From Flabesymbios commensalis (Eukaryota; Annelida; Polychaeta; Terebellida; Flabelligeridae), in the NCBI GenBank assembly GCA_964017125.1, contig OZ024912.1:60912107-60976106 (forward strand): a stretch of DNA of 64,000 nucleotides, written 5' to 3'. How positions within the stretch are numbered: the stretch's first letter is position 1; each line of letters begins with the position of its first letter. The notes under the pieces were generated by a model. It searched no databases. It was given only the letters and a program-made list of their open reading frames with translations, and was not told where the DNA came from. This document shows positions 19,706 to 38,880 of this stretch, in pieces. The position numbers were made by a program, and so were the translations under genes.

Positions 19706-22073
19706 CAGTGAAACCTGTCCATACCGGAATGCCTTGGGGACAAACTTTTATTCCGGTTTGGGCAGGTTCCGGTTTGGAGAGGGTTTTTGCTTTCGGAGAG
19801 GAACAAACAACGATAATGTGTATAATTGCCATGAGGGTTAGAATTCGGGATGTGTCGTCAGTAGATCAACAAAAAATAGGTGGATGTATGCAAATAAATT
19901 GATATAATAAGACACAATTTTTTAAAGTTGTTTTATTATATTAAAATTAATTGTGTCTCGCATATTTCACACATCGCATGGAGCGCATTTACCATTTTAT
20001 AAACGTTGATTTTTTAGCGCCTGATCTAAAATAACATTACATTCTTGTAATCGTCGGTCACACATTTCAAACAGGAGCATATTTGTTAACACTGACATCA
20101 GTCCGTTTAAATATCAAAGTGGTAGTAGGAGAAGTTGTGCTTTCGCTACGGAGTTAATCATATTGCAGCAGTTTTATTTTTATGACGACAACACTCCTTT
20201 GTTTGGTAACTTTTATATATTTGCTGGAATGTAGGCGCTGGACTAAATGCTCCGATACTGCATAATTATGTCATTTAACCCTTTAAACGCTGAACTCCTG
20301 GGCACACTTGCATCCCCACCGCTGAATTCCTGGGGAGGGGGGGTAAAAAAAATCAGAATATTTTGTAATGTCAGATTTGTATGAAGACACCAGCAGGATC
20401 TTAGCTTATGAGCAAATAATAACATGAGAAGGAGTTGTGCTTTACTGGTGGATAACACAAAGGTCATATCAAGGTCATTGCAAGGTCAAACTCGCGAAAA
20501 ATATTGAAAATACCCACTTTTTATCAATTTCAAGCTGTTTAGTGGTGCAGTCATCCATTAGAAAGGACTGATGGTGACACATACTTGGTCGGGTATCATT
20601 TCAGCACACATTTTTAGGAAATCTAGGGCAGTGCTGATATTGGGAGGCGTAATCCCCCATGTTTGCCCTTATTACACCCCCAGCAGCGTGTAGCATCAGC
20701 TTGGGCTTCCATCGCAAAAGATGGATACATAATTGGGTATGGAGGTTGACATGGGTTGAGGTTGGGCTTTACTGCATGTATGCCGCTCAAAATAAACGTG
20801 AAGGTTATGTCATGGTCATGTAAAACGTCAAGTTTATCAGTTTATGGGTGATGTTTACTAAATGCGTAATGATTAGGCAATGCGTAATGATTGGGTGTGC
20901 AACCATGCAATCCGCACTGCTGCAATGTCATCTAAGTATTATTATAGCATTTTAAGCATAATGATGATGAAAAAAGGAAGGTATGGTTTGTTTTATTGTA
21001 TTCTTTGATAACAATAATATATGGTTTGGTGTAAAAATCAAGTCTCTATCTCAATGATTGAGAAAGTTATGATAATTTTATGGTGGCCATTTTGAATTTT
21101 CCGTTCCAAAAGAATCTTTTAAGAACAACAGCTCTACATCGCCCCAGATATTATTATGGGGTGCTATCTATCCATGCACAATCAAAAGAGAAAAAACCTT
21201 GTATCAGCAAAAACAAGGCTACCCGATGATTGCCGGATCACATTGATTTTACAGACAAAAATACTTAAAAAAACACACTAAAAAACACACTCTGCACCCG
21301 AGTATACTCGGGGTCCGCGACAGGGAGACATCTTTTGCACCCGAGTATACTCGGGGGCCGCGTTTAAAGGGTTAATAAAATGAATGCCTTGACTAAGAGT
21401 AAAAAAAAATATAAGAATAATCGAGCGATGAAAGAATAAATCAAATGTTTTTATATTTTACCTACCGTTAATTATTTATTTATTGGGCCAATAAATATCA
21501 CAAACAGAATAATTTTATCCCAAAACACAGTCTGATGTATAGTGAGAATAATTGCTTAATACACTGATATGTTTATGAATTGATACGATCTTTTAATATT
21601 TTATTAGTCAAAGATTTTGTTACAATATTTTACTAACCAATTATTTTATTTACCTATTACAGGTATGTTGTTAAAATATCTTTAAAAATCTCAAACTAAA
21701 GGCGCTATAATAGTTCCTCTAACTCGAAAAATGTGTTACCAGCACTAACTTCGCACGTTCCCCATTGCATGACCAGATAACAAGCAGAGTAAACATTACG
21801 TCACCTTGCCGCCTCCTGTTTAACCCTTGATGCACCGCATGCGATTTAAAAGAAAAATCTAAAAAAAAGTTCGATTTCGGTTTCAACAGGTGAAATACAA
21901 TACAATTTATGCATTTGGGGGAAATAATGAGTCCGGTATTCGGAGTAGACTGGTTCCGGTTTGGAGAGGGTAATTAGTATTGTTTTGAGTGTAATTAATT
22001 CGGGACCAAATAATTATTACGGTATAGACAGGATTCCGGTTTGTACAGGGTCCGGTATGTACAGGTTGCACTG
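19706..22073. mobile_element. Pogo/Tc1-like non-autonomous DNA transposon
   Basis: Terminal inverted repeats CAGTGAAACCTGTCCATACC at the left and GGTATGTACAGGTTGCACTG at the right, each flanked by TA. Further inner copies of TTCCGGTTTGGAGAGGGT (left) and GGTTTGGAGAGGGTAATTA (right) are present. TA duplication with ends of this kind fits the Tc1/mariner-pogo group. About 1.1 kb of its 2.37 kb is a later TTAA-type insertion. No transposase frame is seen. Confidence 0.75.
20279..21371. mobile_element. 1.1-kb TTAA (piggyBac-like) element nested in the pogo-like one
   Basis: Starts CCCTTTAAACGC and ends GCGTTTAAAGGG, a perfect 12-bp inverted repeat, with TTAA on each side. TTAA duplication and CCC..GGG ends are the hallmark of piggyBac-type elements. 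Near the right end GCACCCGAGTATACTCGGGG occurs twice, 43 bp apart, each with a palindromic centre CGAGTATACTCG. It is non-autonomous: no transposase is visible. Confidence 0.75.
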
Positions 22074-22295
22074 TATATCACAAATAAATTGTTGACTAGG
22101 AAATCATAGTATTTTACCAAAAAAATAGCAGGCATAAACTGCCTCTAACTATATAAAATAATTATGAAAAAATTATAAATAGTGCATAGTTATGATGAAA
22201 TATATTTTATTGGGTATCCCCCTCTGTAGACAGAGGTGGGGGGCATATTGGTTTACCTCTGTCTGCTCAGTATGGCCGCATCAGTGAGGGGATTT

Positions 22296-22394
22296 CCCAG
22301 CAAACACGAGACGTTGACCCAATGCTGGGCTATTGTTGGCCTACCGTCTACGACGCTGAGCTACCATTAGCCCAATATTGTCGTGTTTGGTGCC
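22296..22394. repeat. Small foldback MITE, CAGCAAACAC/GTCTACGACG family
   Basis: CCCAGCAAACACGAGACGTT on the left, a centre ACCGTCTACGACGCTGAG, and a right end TCGTGTTTGGTGCC complementary to the left. At least ten relatives of about 65-150 bp occur in the window. Confidence 0.6.
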
Positions 22395-22649
22395 ACGCTG
22401 AATGTGGACCAGTGTCACAAACGGAGGCCAACATTAACCCAGCTTTGCTTCAAAGCATAGGGCTGGTCTAGTCTATGCTACGAAAGCCAACCTTTGAGCC
22501 TTTCCGGGCCGTTGTCTACGACGCTCACCAACATTTAAACTGCATTGGGGTGGTGTATACTATGTGCACGCACTTCCGCCAGCATGAAGTACTGACATGG
22601 ACTGAATGGATACTGGCTAGCACAGGCGACGCTGGCCAACATTTAACAG

Positions 22650-22815
22650 ACATTTATTCGCCCATCGGCGTGGTTCCAAAACTGAATAATAAATTCAGCT
22701 TAATACAAAATCTTAGGGTAGTGAATGACAGTTGTTGTGAGACGACATTTCAGTGTGAAGATATTAAAACTTTTGCTCAACTTATTGAGCCTAAAGACTA
22801 TTTAGATAAACAAGG
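22650..22815 (+). mobile_element. DIRS-type retroelement reverse-transcriptase fossil
   Basis: A short coding-like stretch with the words SPIGVVPK, FSLIQNLRVVND and CEDIKTFAQLI, which resemble the N-terminal reverse-transcriptase region of tyrosine-recombinase (DIRS-type) retroelements. It is only a small broken fragment with no recognisable ends. Family assignment is by motif resemblance only. Confidence 0.5.
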
Positions 22816-22839
22816 CCTGTCGGCGACGAAAAAAGGCCT

Positions 22840-23460
22840 CAGCCTCTAATCATCGTTTAAAAGTGAAAATCATTTGAAACAAGAGCACATTCGACAATAG
22901 CGAAACATAAAAAAATGTTGAGTGGATCGCTTTAACCAGAAAATTTGACGATCGGAAATGGCCGCAGGTCGGCCATTTTTAATTTTATCATGTTGAAATT
23001 TTTCATGGTATATCCCCACCTGGAACTGCACATTTTGTTCTATAGTAATGGTCTAGCCATCTGGTCCGGTGTTCCAGATATTACGCCTATTAAATATATA
23101 TATAATCGGCCATTTTGGGCGCCATGACCTAGTTTCTGTCCGAATCTTGCCCAATTACGAACTCATCCGAGCTATTAGTGAAATGGATATCTGGTATAAA
23201 TTTTGGAGCGAAACAGAAAAAATTGTTGAGTGAATCGCGTTAACAAGAAAAATTGTTGATCGGAAAAAGTCAAGGTCATAGGGGTCACAAAAAGGTCAAA
23301 TGTGAAATTAGTCAAGCTTTAGTCATGATTAACCTGTATGTTTAATGTGCATTGCAGTTATGCGGAACAAGTTTTAGTGCTAAAAGTGGTGGACGGACGG
23401 ACGGACGCCCCTGGTGACGACAATAGGCATCCGCCAAAATTTTGGCCGAGGCCTAGAAAC
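22840..23460. repeat. Diverged repeat with AGGCC ends
   Basis: Between AAAAAAGGCCTCAGCC at the left and TTTTGGCCGAGGCCTAG at the right there is non-coding sequence with two related blocks (GTTGAGTGGATCGCTTTAAC near 22917 and GTTGAGTGAATCGCGTTAAC near 23224) and a GGACGGAC tandem near 23392. It is probably one old interspersed repeat, family unknown. Confidence 0.4.
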
Positions 23461-23479
23461 GGTTTCCTTTGCTAGTTAT

Positions 23480-25130
23480 AAATTAATTAAAAACGAGCTG
23501 AATAAAATAGCTTTATAATCTTTACATGCCCGCGTATATTTATAAGGCTGTATGGTCATAATTTTTGATAAATAGAAATGAAAATCACTCTGAGCTTTAG
23601 TAATCAGCTCCTCTCTGAGATGCATATTGACTCCTTTCTTAAACGAAAGTAAGTCTTCAGCTGTTCTCAAAGCAACTGCAGGGCATTCCATATCTTACTA
23701 CCTGAGTACCACAGGTCTTTTTACCGATGATTTCACCTGGAGTATAACAACTGATAGCTAGAATACTATTTCTGGCGAAAAAAGAATGTTGGTCATTGAC
23801 CATGGAAATGTCCTGCTTTAAATATTGAGGCGCATTTCCATGGACAATTCGATTTATTGTTTACTTTGATTTGTTTAACCCTTTCACAGACTGGGATCCA
23901 TTGCAGCAATCTGAGCTCTTCTATGCCAATATGAGACCTAGTGGGGTAGCCTAGAACAATCTCAAAGTTTTGTTGTGCAAAATTCGTAGCTTTTTTGTGA
24001 GTTGACCTGGAGACCCTCAAACCATGCGGAGCAGGCATAATCAAAATGACATAAAATTAAAGATGTAGCCAGCAGTTTCCTAGATATTCTATTCAAATAT
24101 TTAGCCCGTCTTCATAGAAATTTGGGTCTAGAATCTCCGTTTTTTTCTCCTGGTGACTGGTCGATCGAAGCTAACTCACAGATATTTCACATTTTCTTTG
24201 GCAGCAACATCATTCTCTCCACATGTTTTTTTCTCCACATTTTCATGGTGGACTGTTTGGGTATTTTCTTGTTAGAACCAAAAAGAATATTTCGATCTTT
24301 CTTAAGTGAATGGATAGCTTAATATCCACTAGCCATTCATTTAGGAAAGTCAGTTAATGTCCAAGAGTTTCCTCTATGACAGAAACCGATGTACCTGAGA
24401 CCAATCATGCTGAATCATCAGCATAAAGAATTAATCTGCATGATACAGCTGCCTCCATATCGTTTAGGTAAATTAGGAATAGTAATGGTCCCAAGATCGA
24501 TCCCTGCGGTACTTTGCAGGGAACCACCATGGGATCAGAAAAAATACCATCAACTTCAGTCTTCTGAAAGCTATTTTTTAAATATGATGAGAACCAAAAT
24601 TTTGAGAAATCATCCAAAACCAATACCTTTCAGTTTAATTAACAGTATGTCATGGTCGACAGAAACAAAAGGTTGAAGGTTGATCATGACCATGCCAGTA
24701 TAGTTTCCTTTGTCCATGTCGAATATGATTTAGTCTGTCAGGTGTGTTAAACAAGAATCGGTAGAATAAAAATTCCTAAATCCTGATTGATAATCATACA
24801 GTATTTTTTTAAATTTACAATAATTTTCTAATAATGTACAGATTTTTCTAGAATTTTTGACGTTACTGTTAAAACAGAAACAGGCCTGTAATTTCCTGGT
24901 TCTGACTTAGAAGTTTTCTTATAAAGAGGAGCAACCCTTGCTGTTTTCATATCATCGGGTATACGGCCTGCATATAAAGATGAATTTATAATAAATTATG
25001 TGCTTTATTGCAGTAGATATTTGGTTTGCCCCATCCTTGCGAAACCTAGCTGACAGCTTATCCATACCAGTAGCTTAACTAACATTCAAGATATGTAATG
25101 ATTTTAAAATGTCTTCCTCTCCGACAGGAG
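23480..25130 (-). pseudogene. Decayed LINE pol fragment (RT and C-terminal part)
   Basis: Pieces of a non-LTR reverse transcriptase are legible in order on the - strand. Near 24700 is MDKGNYTGMVMINLQPF (usual form ends DLQKAF) with SVDHDILLIKLKGIG. In 24405-24623 are VPQGSILGPLLFLIYLND and LYADDSA, the catalytic RT motifs. Near 23900 is RSHIGIEELRLLQWIPV with ERVKQIKVN, and near 23650 ALRTAEDLLSFKKGVN, both typical of the LINE C-terminal region. The frame is broken in several places and both ends are missing. The wording is nearer CR1-like LINEs than the element at 1-3540. Confidence 0.75.
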
Positions 25131-25434
25131 AATTTTTTCAAATGTTTTGTTTTGGGACCTTTATCCTGGTGATATTTATACACACAATTTTTAGCATAGC
25201 CACTAGTTATGTTTGGTAGTTTGTCTATGAGATTAGCTGCCACAGTAGTAAAAATGTGGTAAAAATATTTGCAACTGTCTTTTTATCAAAAGTAAGTTTG
25301 TCTTCAGATAAAACCTATTGAACTTTGCTCGGCATTTTAGAGTATAGTTTTTTATCCACTTGTTTTTACAAAATTTGGGTGTGCTAAATTCGAATCTGAC
25401 GCATAATATTCTATATTTGGTGACCTTTAAATTA

Positions 25435-28060
25435 GAAAAAAACATAAAATGGCCGCCAAAATGTAAATAACAACCCGGACCTTCTATGGCTTATCACACA
25501 TGAAAGCGTAATTGATGGTTTCTGCATTATTTTTATTTGAAAAATTTACTTCGAGCGTCTTTATTTCAAATAAAGGTATAAATGACATTTATTTGAAATT
25601 CTATACGTCCGCCGTTTCTTATACCTCGGCCCGGAGGGGTATTGCCGTCCCCTTCATGCTCCGCTCCCAGCCGCACGCAGCCTTTTAGCTACTACACCAA
25701 CATGGTGCAACAGATGGAATTATTACAAACATTCAACCCCTCCCGACAATTTTACTCAAGGTCAAAGTCATAAGTCAGAGATCAAGTTTAAATGAATTAT
25801 TGTTAATGCGATAACTTGAAAAATAATTATTGGACCTCACCAATTTTTACGTGAAGTTACCTGATTAGATTTTCACCGATAATCAAAATGGCCTCCACCT
25901 GGCGACAATTTTTTTTACTTATTTTTTCAGAATTCCCTTGAAACCTGGTATATATAGGTTTTGAGGGTTTGCGAGGCTATTGGCATTGTCCGTTTTTCGT
26001 GTGCGGCCGAAAACGAGGCTATGTTGGCCATCTTGATTTTTTAATTTAAAAATGCCTTGCTAACGCGATAACTTGACAAATAATTATTGTATCTCTCCAA
26101 TATCTTATGTGATGTTACCCATGAGTATGGGAATCACCTGTTCAGATTTTCAGCTTTCCACCGATAATTAAAATGGCTGCTCCTAGCTGGCGACTATTTT
26201 ATTTCAATTTAATTTTTTTTCAAAATTCCTGTGAAACCTGGTATATATATATTTTGGTATTGTCAATTTTATTTTTTATTTTTTGTTAAATGCCTTTACA
26301 CCTGGCAAATGCCCTATATAGATTGTTGGGGTTTGCGAGTCTATTGGCATTGTTCGTTTTCATGTGCGATACAAATCGAGGTTATAGCGGCCATCTTGGT
26401 TTTATCATTTATCTTCGGTTTTTGTCATAACGTATTGGAAGCAGTTGTGTCATATTTGTGGACATTTTGTGTCACTGCATCAGCCGAGGGATATTTGAGT
26501 GCTTGCACGGAATTTGTTATATTTACTATTACTATAATTATACCGCTAAACATGTTGACGATAATATGACTTAATTTGTAGTTGCTTAGGTCACCATGTT
26601 TTTTTCTCTGTTTTGGATGAGAAACAATATGATGAGGGAGGGCGGTAAAAAAAATTAAGAAAACAAACATTGAACCTATTTCTAAAAAAGTTAATTGGGG
26701 AGACCAAAAAAAACAGACTAATTTCTGGAAAAGGTATTGAGGGCGACAAAATAAAAAACACTTTTTATCTAACATTATTTAAAAAAAAAGTTGATGAGGT
26801 CGAAGAAAAACCAAGCAAAAAAGCAGGTTGTTATTTTTTTTCTCCTGAAATGAACTAGGGTTTTTTCAAAATGTTTTTTTGAAATCGGCACCAATCCAAT
26901 GCACGCGCTGGGCAGAAAAAACAACACTTTTTTTGGTAAGGCGCGGCCCTAATCTAATGCAAGCCTAGTGAGAACTTAGGCCTACGATGTTTAAAATATG
27001 TGAGCTGGAGGTTGAAATTTGATGACATATGGGGGTTATATCTCTATATATAGACCCTATTGGCATGATTTGTGGCCATCTTTTATTGATGCAAATTAGC
27101 TTGCAAATGGGTATTTTTATCTAGGGTTCTTTTTTTCACTATTCCATAATTATTACCACTTACAAGATGTAAGATGTAAAATTAGAGAATGAGATGCTGA
27201 ACATATCTTCTAGAGTCCGGTATATGGCAAAATATGAGATATATATATTTTGGTGGCCATCTTGAATTTATGCAAATGAAGACAAAATCAGGCCACTTCA
27301 GTTTGTGTTTTTATCTTAAAAGTTGGAGAAGAGCATAAGCAATATATATGCCACAAGGAAACATTTGCACTAAAATATGCATGTCTTGTCATATTTTGAG
27401 GTCTTAGCAAGCCCACTATTAGTGCTGTTTCTTGTTATTATTTGTTTGGTTTGTGTACGTTCCACTATACGTCCAATCTATTGTTTTCCAAGTGAATGCT
27501 TTCTTATGTTTATTCTACGGTCGTTTCTCGGAATCTATTTCTTGATCGAACCAATAGCGTGCCCTGCGTGTACGACAGGGTCAACTGTTAAAAAAATCAC
27601 ATTGACAATACATTAGCAAACTTCAAACTGCCATATCTAAAAAACGGCGCGTCCGATTTTTTTTATCTTATCAGACTTTTCGATATTAGGTTTCTCACTA
27701 CCTCCACAGAAAAAATATATATACCTTTCGAAAAAAATTGCCCAATAACATTTGACCAATTTATGCAAAAAACATTAATTTCTTGGTTTTTTATAGAATA
27801 TATATAGGCCTACTCAAGGCAACATTTGACAATTAGTTTATTAGGTCGAAAAAACTTTCTAAACAAAACCAGCTAGGGTATAACTCTTGAAATCCAAGAT
27901 GGGCGCCATTTCTATTATTCTCCACCCATGGTGAAAATTATAACCTTTTCACAGAAAGCGTTCCATTGTTCTTATATATGATACATGCTATCTAAAAAAA
28001 ATCCAAGATGGTCGCCATAACAGAATAAGTAATGTTGAGACATATTGTTGGATAAGAAGC
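25435..28060. other. Intergenic stretch of diverged ATGGCCGCC-bearing repeats
   Basis: No gene is seen. Blocks near 25440, 25890, 26170, 26385, 27250, 27895 and 28005 carry AAnATGGCnGCC or its complement, within longer similar sequence such as AACTTGAAAAATAATTATTGG (25813) and AACTTGACAAATAATTATTG (26065). This suggests several old copies of one repeat. Open frames here are short and not protein-like. Confidence 0.4.
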
Positions 28061-28812
28061 ACACCCCATGTCTTCATCAACTTCAAACATTCGATAGTCA
28101 CACTGTGAAAATTAAGTGACAAATATAGCGATATAGATATTTCTAGGTGTAAAACCACTGTTCTTTGTTGTCTCTATACTATCTCAGAAACAATGTGCAG
28201 GCTACTGTGGAGATAATTTTCGAAAACCACACCTAGCAGTCTTTGTAGCCTTTACATGTAGTGTGGTTTTAACTACAAATAACCTACATATTGTGACTGT
28301 GTATTTCATCTGTTACGATTTTTTAAAATGTATATTTCCATTTCTAAGCCTAATGCTTTCTAAACGGGGTAAGGCACTACAAGATAAGAAGCAAAATAAA
28401 TATCTCTGAAATAATGCAAAAAGAACAGCTGCCAATTTTGATAATACGCCACTAAGTCTTGACGGCGCATGTGAAGTCAATTGTAGGCCTATTGTATAAG
28501 CTAAGAAGGTGTAGGACTGATTATACCAGGGGTCCAAAGAGTGCTAAGAGAACAGAAAGAGAAAATCAAGAGAAGATATAGTAGACCATTGCCGAGAGGA
28601 TTGTGACCCAGCATGGTAGAATTATGTGTGTTACGTGTATAGTAGCCTATATCACACCAGTGCACACCAAAAAGACAATGGTGACTAACATTTAATTTAA
28701 AACATGAGACAAAAAGTGACTCATGGTCACATGACGTTATAGGTTGTAAGACATCAAATACATGTGCTGACAAATAATGTAGGCCTACACCACCACGAGA
28801 TGATTTCATATC

Positions 28813-28888
28813 GTCCCTTTGGAGTTAGAAGGTGCTAAACTGCCACTTTACAACATGGCAGTTCAGCACCTTCTAACTCCAAGGGGAC
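28813..28888. repeat. 76-nt near-perfect hairpin element
   Basis: Two 33-nt arms around a 10-nt loop, with two differences between the arms. The outer part is GTCCCTTTGGAGTTAGAAGG and the inner part CTGCCACTTTACAACATGGC. Relatives with the same layout lie at 45359, 47334 and 55916. Confidence 0.7.
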
Positions 28889-28889
28889 T

Positions 28890-29620
28890 TGACATTGAAT
28901 GACTCCAAGTAGAGAGATGTATTTTTAATATTGTTTATTCGCACAATATTGTTTTAGATTTTTAGGGCTCTTATAATATTAGAGGGACTGTTTCGCCCAA
29001 TTTTTTCCAAAGGCACCAAATTTTGTCTCTTTTCCATAATTTCACAGGGTACGACGCAACTTCTCACACTCACTCACACCCTGGTATCTCTTACACGTGG
29101 CCATATTCTGTGAAACGCAGTGATGACCCCATACTTCATTGTATTAGCTAGCTCGGTGAAAATATTGGAGGTCAAGGCTATTGAGTTTCACAGAATACTT
29201 CGATCTAGCAGCATCTGCGCATATGCAACGTATAATGAACGTTTTATTGTACTAATGTAGAGCAAGAGTTGTAGTACATCAAAATGTCAATGATGCCAGA
29301 CATCACCTGAACGCCTATATTTACAAAATATGCAAAATTATCACCACATGATTTTATTTTTATAATTGTGGATAATTCAGTGAATTACAATATGATGACT
29401 TTGCAGTCTGCTCACACGTTGAACCGTTTCTTCAGCTTTCATTTTTTTTACAGAAGGTGGTGAAATATAAAAAAAGTATCTATATATTCATGAAGCAGTT
29501 GATTTTTTATTGTAATTTGTCGCATATAGGCCAACATAGGCACAGAATTTTAGGTATCTGCAACGTGTTGATCAAGTAGCCACATACTTATTTCTTTCAC
29601 GTGTCTGACTGACTGTTAGG
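28890..29620. other. Intergenic stretch, nothing recognised
   Basis: AT-rich sequence with no open frame, palindrome or family motif that I can support. Confidence 0.35.
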
Positions 29621-29621
29621 G

Positions 29622-30015
29622 GGCAACCATTCAATTACTAGGGGGAGGGGCTGGAGTTTTTGAGTTTATTTCACCTCTTGTCTGCAATATTTTATTTATT
29701 TCACATTCTGCTTCAAGCAAAATATTTATTTCATTTTCTTAGAATTTATGTTTTCTGTTTACAAACTTCGATTCCAAACTAGGCTGAGTACTGATGTGGG
29801 GGTGAGGCTACGAGCGAAGCAAGATTTCACAAATTTAAGTCTCATTTAATGATGCCGAGCGAAGCAATGCCATGAATGTTTTTGAGGTCCATTAGATATG
29901 TATTTACAACATGACCTTGAGATAATTATTTATTTTATGAAAATTCAGTCTCAAAATATCTAATTAAAAAATACTCCAGCCCCCTCCCCCGGAGATTGAA
30001 TGGTGTACTGAGTGA
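29622..30015. repeat. Foldback MITE with GGGGGAGGGGCTGGAG ends
   Basis: The left arm has CCATTCAATTACTAGGGGGA followed by GGGGCTGGAGTTTTT; the right arm has AAAAATACTCCAGCCCCCTC followed by CCCCGGAGATTGAATGG. The arms are about 40 bp and imperfect. The interior is AT-rich with repeated TTTATTTCA. Confidence 0.65.
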
Positions 30016-30407
30016 TTGAGTGTACATTCAGCATTGGCTGCAGCTACATGAGATTATAAGGTCTCTGTTGTGGGCTAAATTGTAATAGCTTATAATATTT
30101 TTGTTCGCAAATTAAAGAGATAATTAAACGGCCAAACTATAGCAGGCCTACATTACCATTACTTAAACCCTTTACCTTCTAAATAGATGATATAATGGGC
30201 GTGGTTTGGAGAGAATTATTATACCGATATCACGTACAATACGGACCTTGTATAGAGTATAAAACTACAAAATCCCGGAAAAGAAGTTTAACATAAATTT
30301 TGATAAATGTTGATGATGAGTAAACTAGCTTCCATGTATGGAAAATACGTGTTTGTGAGGTGCGGAAATTCAGCAGCAATTTAATGTGAACAATGTATTT
30401 ATTATAT

Positions 30408-36498
<6,091 letters not shown>

Positions 36499-36871
36499 GA
36501 CACAGATCTTCAGATGGCTGAATTGCAGGAACAAGACGTGGATTTAATGGCTTGTGATCTTAAGCCGGCTGGGTCTTTAGTGGGACGTTACGAGGAAGCG
36601 CAGCATGTCTATTTGCATCGTCTGCCAGCCGGCAACCGTCTGCAAACAACCCTCTGTAAGCAATCGATGTCATTAAACCTTAATATAGAATAGCATGGAA
36701 CAATAAGTCACGATTCTGGAAGTACTGAGTGATACAGTGCCTACCTGTTACGTCCGTTACGTATGTTACGTTTGTGCAGCCACTGGTGACTGTCTATAAA
36801 CCGGCCGTCTGCTACTTGGAACGCTTGCCACTATGATAAAGGATATATTAATATACGTATACAATAAACAT

Positions 36872-37023
36872 CCCAGCAAACATGAGAGTTGAGACATGAG
36901 TTGGGCCAACGCTGGTTTACTGGGCCAACAGTAAACCAGCGCTGGGCCAACGTCTCATGTTTTCCTACGACGCTGGGCCGACGGTGAGCCAGCGTTGGGC
37001 CAACGTCTCATGTTGTCCTGGGA
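36872..37023. repeat. Compound CAGCAAACATGAG foldback
   Basis: CCCAGCAAACATGAG at the left, then GGGCCAACGCTGGTTTACTG facing CAGTAAACCAGCGCTGGGCC, then a further GGGCCAACGTCTCATGTT repeated twice. It looks like two overlapping members of the family. Confidence 0.6.
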
Positions 37024-37379
37024 TGTGTGGCTGGACGCAGCCTCTCTGCCGGCTCACAAAATGATCAATACTCTCTGTTGCATTAAAGTATGCCTTTACA
37101 AAAGCAGCGGATGAGAAGCGAACACGTGTTCAAAAATGCACTTGACAGCACTCTCCACTGTGAGACACGATGGTCGTAGGTGACACATCCGACACTGTCC
37201 TCCCGAGGTGGTGAATTAAGGACATGAACTGCCTCAGGCCCGGTTTCAAAACTGTCAGTAAAAATGTATAATTTATTGTATAAAATATATAATCTAGGGA
37301 TTTATAATTCACCTGGGCTATCTTTTGTCAAATCTATTTTATTATTTGCTGGATTTGGATCTATTTGGATCAAAAGATA

Positions 37380-37834
37380 CCCCGTACACTTGAATATTTT
37401 AAGTTTTTAAAACTAGACTTAAGGATCAATACCTTCAGACTTGGACAGATGATGTAGCATCAAATGCAGAATGTAAATTACCGTATGTATAGGTCGGATA
37501 TATCGTTAGAATTCTACATTACTTTTCCACCAGTGAAATTAAGAACCCTTATTAGTCGTTTTAGGTGCAGAAATCACAAATTACCTGTAGAAACTGGCAT
37601 TTATAAAAACATCCCAAGATCTGAAAGAGTATGCGTTAAATGTACTCAAAAATTGGTGATGAATTTCATTATATATTTAACTGTCCATTTTTTGCTGATC
37701 AGAGACGCACATACCTACCGAAGTATTGTCATATACACCCTTCGGCACCCAAATTCAAAAACATAATGAATGATAAAACAAAATTACGTAATATGACGAA
37801 TTTTATTAAGATTATTTTGGAAAGTTTGAAATGA
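37380..37834 (+). pseudogene. LINE ORF2 C-terminal fragment
   Basis: The text KLRTLISRFRCRNHKLPVE, TGIYKNIPRSERVCVKC, then DEFHYIFNCPFFADQRRTYL and IMNDKTKLRNMTNFIKIIL is the typical end of many invertebrate LINE ORF2 proteins, with the CxxC-H-C zinc-knuckle-like region. One frameshift separates the two halves near 37660. The stop at 37832-37834 is probably the original end. Upstream parts are missing, so it is a 5'-truncated dead copy. Confidence 0.75.
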
Positions 37835-38429
37835 AAAAACTATAATTGATTGTGTAATAATATGTACTATGTAATATGTATACATTAATATGTGTTATAT
37901 TGTATGTTCTGTGTAACACATTCACTGTTATTTTTTTTTGTATTCCTCCATGTGAGGCTTAAAGAAAAAACACTTGAACTTGAACACACGTTTTCGTTGC
38001 GAGGTGCTGGAATAGTATTATAGTCTTTCATTTTAAGGTGGGACCCCAACCAAATTTCACTTGTGGAGGCTGTGTTGGTCATTTTTCAAAATAGCCTCCA
38101 TATCAATTTTTGAAGTTTCATGTATTGTTTTTCAACAGAGGTAGAAACTTGATTGCGGTGTCTGTACCTATGTTTCAGACACCAGGATTTAAAAAATGGC
38201 TCTATTTTTATTCCTGCATTGATCTAAGCATCTTGTTTTGTAGCTTAGACTTACTCTAATGAGCTCCCGTTGGAATACATGCTGGCGCTTCGTACCACAC
38301 TCAAACACCACTCAAGTAGGCCTAGCAATAAAATATTGCTTTATGTCACTTTTCGGCACAAATGGTCTTTTGAGTGACATTGTAATACGATAAAAACGTT
38401 GCAGTCAATTGATGAGAAAAATGATGTAC

Positions 38430-38830
38430 AGATGATGATGATGTGAGGGTGGGGGTGACTGATAGGACATGGTGGGTTATTGAGGGCGTTTTCCTTCGCT
38501 CGCCCGATAAGGGGTTCTGGGCATGTCTAGGGGATCCACCCCCAGACATGCCCAGACGGCCGGAGACTTTGGTCCCGCTATCCAATTCAATGCTGAAACT
38601 CTGTGGCATTTCGCGCAGCTCCGCTATCCTCGGGTCGGATAGTCCCCAGAGTAGCAATAGGAAGGGTAACTCCATTCATTCCCCGTGAGGGACCTAATGC
38701 CAACACACGCTATTGCCGGTGATTGAAGGGTACCACGGCCTACACCAGCGCATGCACTTATGCGGGTGCTGCATTGGCTCCGCTGTTGAAAGGAGGAACC
38801 AAGGTACGCCACTGGCAATCCACCCGAACA
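38430..38830. other. GC-rich island, no gene recognised
   Basis: A clearly GC-richer block in AT-rich surroundings, with the inverted pair GGGCATGTCTAGGGGATCC and CCAGACATGCCC near 38519-38551. Open frames on both strands have no family motif. It may be an old gene or retroelement remnant. Confidence 0.35.
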
Positions 38831-38880
38831 AACACCACTTAAATCAGCTGCAAATCTGTTATATAGGCTTAGTGTTTTTT

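Noticed and set aside
22475-22849. A 124-codon host gene
   Set aside because: Only about 55 codons in the middle look like a protein and these resemble a retroelement; the start of the frame lies in MITE sequence.
23876-23900. TTTAACCCTTTCACAGACTGG as another TTAA MITE
   Set aside because: No right end could be found, and the region reads as LINE C-terminal sequence on the other strand.
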